Positions 6,663 through 8,135 of a stretch of DNA of 8,135 nucleotides are shown here, in pieces. Source of the DNA: Planctomycetota bacterium (lineage in GTDB: Bacteria; Planctomycetota; UBA1135; UBA2386); contig JAEUHU010000037.1 in assembly GCA_016793305.1 (NCBI GenBank), positions 1 through 8,135 on the forward strand, in the 5' to 3' direction. Both the position numbers and the translations under genes were made by a program. Numbering within the stretch: the first letter of the stretch is position 1; each line of letters begins with the position of its first letter. The notes beneath the pieces were generated by a model, which saw nothing but the letters and a program-made list of their open reading frames with translations, was not told the origin of the DNA and ran no database searches.

Positions 6663-6738
6663 CTCAAGGGGGGCCACCGGTCCGGCCGATGCCATGGTGC
6701 TGTCGCCCGCAGGCGCGGGCGCCGGCCGCGAGGTCCTC

Positions 6739-7518
6739 ATGTCCCAGCAGGCTGCCAAGATCCTCTCCGTCCCGACCGCCGCCGACTACGTGCTGCCGGC
6801 GCGCCCTCGGGGCAATGGCGAGATCGTCGTCGTGCCACCGGCTGCCGACGGCTTGACCGCGCTGCGGCGCGGCGGTGACGTCGCGCGCACGATCGGTGCC
6901 CGGTTCAGGACCCTCGCCGAAGGCCAACGGCTGTTCCTCGACGAGGTGCGCGAGCGCCTGACGGCACTCGATGGCGCGATCGCCGACTCGTCCCGGGCGC
7001 AGCTGAAGGGCGCCGTCCGTGAACTGGCCGCAGTGCTCGATTGGTGCGACGCCGTGCAGGCAGACCTGCTGCAGGAGGCCGCTGCCGCCTCGCTCGGCGC
7101 CGAGCCGATCGACGTGGCCACGCTCGCCGAGGAGGTGCTCCCCGCGATCGGTCTCGACCGGCCGGTGCTGGTGCGTGGCCACGGCGAGGAGCGCTACTGG
7201 GGGGAGGCGGTGCTGGTCGCCGACCTGCTGCAGCGCGGGGTGGAACTGTTGGCGGAACGGGCCCAGGGGCCCGGCGCCATCTCCGTCGACGTGGCGCATG
7301 CCGGCGAGGCGCTGCGCCTGCGGTTCGAAGCGATCGGGGAGCCCACAGAAGGGCTCGATCCGGCCACCGTGCGCCGGTTCCGCCATGCGGTCGACGCGCT
7401 GGCCGGGGTGGTACTGCCCGGCGAACTCGGCGTCGGGGCCAACACCTGTGTGGTCGAGTTGCCGATCCCCGGTGGGGAGCCAGCTGCGGCCACGGCCGGT
7501 TCGCGCCTGAGCTCCTGA
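6739..7518 (+). CDS. Degenerate histidine-kinase-like protein (259 aa)
   Basis: Soluble protein with no signal peptide or membrane segment. Residues 1-40 are a Pro-rich leader (YVLPARPRGNGEIVVVPP). Residues 45-120 are helical (EGQRLFLDEVRERLTALDGAI; LKGAVRELAAVLDWCDAVQADLL) like a kinase dimerisation domain. From 123 (EPIDVATLAEEVLPAIG) to 243 (CVVELPIP) the order of elements resembles a HATPase_c domain: the usual helix before the N-box, a strand pair (ISVDVAHAGEALRLRFEAIG), and a closing GVGANTCVVELPI. The helical domain has no His, the N-box lacks its Asn (ADLLQRGVELLAER), and no DxGxG is seen, so autokinase activity is unlikely. The ATG at 6739 is preferred because GAGG lies 5 nt upstream; an ATG at 6694 has no such site. 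It is codirectional with the sigma-factor gene 147 nt downstream. The fold assignment is tentative; a helical scaffold or partner-switch protein is an alternative. Confidence 0.72.
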   Translation: MSQQAAKILSVPTAADYVLPARPRGNGEIVVVPPAADGLTALRRGGDVARTIGARFRTLAEGQRLFLDEVRERLTALDGAIADSSRAQLKGAVRELAAVLDWCDAVQADLLQEAAAASLGAEPIDVATLAEEVLPAIGLDRPVLVRGHGEERYWGEAVLVADLLQRGVELLAERAQGPGAISVDVAHAGEALRLRFEAIGEPTEGLDPATVRRFRHAVDALAGVVLPGELGVGANTCVVELPIPGGEPAAATAGSRLSS

Positions 7519-7568
7519 GCCGCGCGCCGCGACACGGTGGGCTGCCCGGGTGCTGCCGGGCGATCGCC

Positions 7569-7600
7569 ACGGCAAGAGTCCTCGGGGAGGGCCTTGCCGT
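7569..7600 (+). terminator. Compound hairpin after the kinase-like gene
   Basis: Outer arms ACGGCAAG (7569-7576) and CTTGCCGT (7593-7600) pair over 8 bp. Inside them CCTC (7580-7583) pairs with GAGG (7587-7590). It lies 50 nt after the stop at 7518 and is followed by TGCGTTCG, with no real T-run. It could end the upstream transcript. A smaller stem, GCCCGG/CCGGGC (7544-7561), precedes it. The hairpin touches the possible -35 box of the sigma-factor gene, so it may instead be regulatory. Confidence 0.45.
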
Positions 7601-7627
7601 TGCGTTCGTGGTACACCAGACTATCTG
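7600..7627 (+). promoter_or_regulatory. Possible sigma-70-type promoter of the ECF sigma gene
   Basis: TTGCGT (7600-7605), a 16-bp spacer, then TATCTG (7622-7627), about 38 nt before the ATG at 7666. Both boxes are imperfect, but this is one of few AT-containing spots in the gap. If used, the sigma factor is transcribed apart from the kinase-like gene. Confidence 0.35.
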
Positions 7628-7665
7628 CAGTCGTCGGGCTGCGGTCTGCGGCCCCCTCCTCTCCG

Positions 7666-8135
7666 ATGCTTTCCCTGGCCCACAGTGCGATCGACCGGCA
7701 GGTCTTGCGCGGACGGCTCTACGAGCTGTGGGAACGCACTGGGTTCGGCGGCCTGCGGGACCTCGCGGAGCGACGCGTTCCGGGTGGAGCCGAGCCGGTC
7801 GCCGACGAGCAGAGCTACAGCGACTGGCTCAGCACCGGCCTGATGGACTGCTTCAAGTGCACCGGTGATGCCGCCGTGTTCGCACTGCTCTACGAGTTGA
7901 ACCGCGCCTCGTTCGCGCACGCGATCCAGGGCCAGCTGCGCCGCTCGTTCCATCCGGTCGACGCCCAGGACGTGCTGCAGGAGGTGTTCCTCAACATCTA
8001 CCGCTACCCGCACCGGTTCGCCGCCGACAAGGCCGATGCGTTCCGCGGGTGGGGGCATCGCATCGTGCGCAACACGCTGCTGAAGTTCCTGAAGGGACAG
8101 GCGCGGCTCGCACAGTTCCGCGACATCGACGACGA
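7666..8135 (+). CDS. ECF-type RNA polymerase sigma factor, 3'-truncated
   Basis: The first 156 codons of a sigma-70-family regulator that directs RNA polymerase to specific promoters. Residues ~66-145 match sigma region 2: VFALLYELNRASFAHAIQGQL, then DAQDVLQEVFLNIYRYPHRF (99-118, the core-binding segment, compare DAEDLVQETFL) and AFRGWGHRIVRNTLLKFLKG (125-144, -10 recognition, compare FRGWLYRIARN). Regions 3/4 lie beyond the right edge. About 60 residues precede region 2 (MLSLAHSAIDRQVL...LMDCFKC), longer than in a minimal ECF factor, and they could sense or bind a partner. The ATG at 7666 is the only usual start in the short open stretch; no Shine-Dalgarno site is seen. The kinase-like protein just upstream may control it, but no anti-sigma domain is recognised. 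Family confident; ECF subgroup not assigned. Confidence 0.87.
   Translation, partial: MLSLAHSAIDRQVLRGRLYELWERTGFGGLRDLAERRVPGGAEPVADEQSYSDWLSTGLMDCFKCTGDAAVFALLYELNRASFAHAIQGQLRRSFHPVDAQDVLQEVFLNIYRYPHRFAADKADAFRGWGHRIVRNTLLKFLKGQARLAQFRDIDD

Noticed and set aside
5045..6667. 540-codon minus-strand frame over queG and the lipoprotein gene
   Set aside because: Arg/Pro/Ala-rich shadow; queG with its Fe-S cysteines is in another frame.
6694..6738. Upstream ATG of the kinase-like gene (MVLSPAGAGAGREVL)
   Set aside because: No ribosome site before it, while GAGG precedes the ATG at 6739; not excluded outright.
7621..8058. 145-codon minus-strand open frame at the right end
   Set aside because: Antisense to clear sigma region 2 motifs on the plus strand.

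Overview
This is a very GC-rich bacterial window with GC-biased codon use and long spurious antisense reading frames. The large secreted beta-propeller-like protein, built from repeated W-N-G-x-x-W blades with a stereotyped C-terminal module, and the ECF sigma factor paired with a kinase-like protein suggest a Planctomycetota lineage of the Poly30/Pla163/Engelhardtia kind. This is inferred from protein style; there is no rRNA or other marker in the window.

Layout: (1) 1-1121, minus: the first 373 codons of a RocA/PruA-type 1-pyrroline-5-carboxylate (glutamate-semialdehyde) dehydrogenase; its 3' end lies off the left edge. (2) 1187-2186, minus: two paralogous small zinc-ribbon genes (72 and 61 aa). 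Each is followed by a near-identical GC-rich hairpin and preceded by the same TTGGCAAGCC element, so the whole expression unit appears duplicated. (3) 2402-4909, minus: a secreted 835-residue repeat protein. Its upstream region contains a perfect 23-bp tandem duplication that carries a -10-like box. (4) 5011-5454, plus: a small predicted lipoprotein, divergent from the repeat protein. (5) 5485-6609, minus: epoxyqueuosine reductase QueG with all eight cluster cysteines and C-terminal HEAT-like repeats, convergent with the lipoprotein gene. (6) 6739-7518, plus: a histidine-kinase-like protein that seems to lack the phospho-accepting His and the ATP-binding motifs. (7) 7666-8135, plus: the start of an ECF-type sigma factor with a long N-terminal extension, cut by the right edge.

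The genes do not form one pathway. The P5C dehydrogenase is carbon/nitrogen metabolism (proline/arginine catabolism) and QueG is tRNA modification. The repeat protein and lipoprotein are envelope or exported proteins. The kinase-like protein and sigma factor may form a regulatory pair. The most notable signals are the duplicated zinc-ribbon/terminator units and a TANNNT box 6-8 nt before the start codon of three genes that lack a Shine-Dalgarno site, which is the architecture of leaderless transcripts. No mobile element, CRISPR array, tRNA or rRNA was seen.
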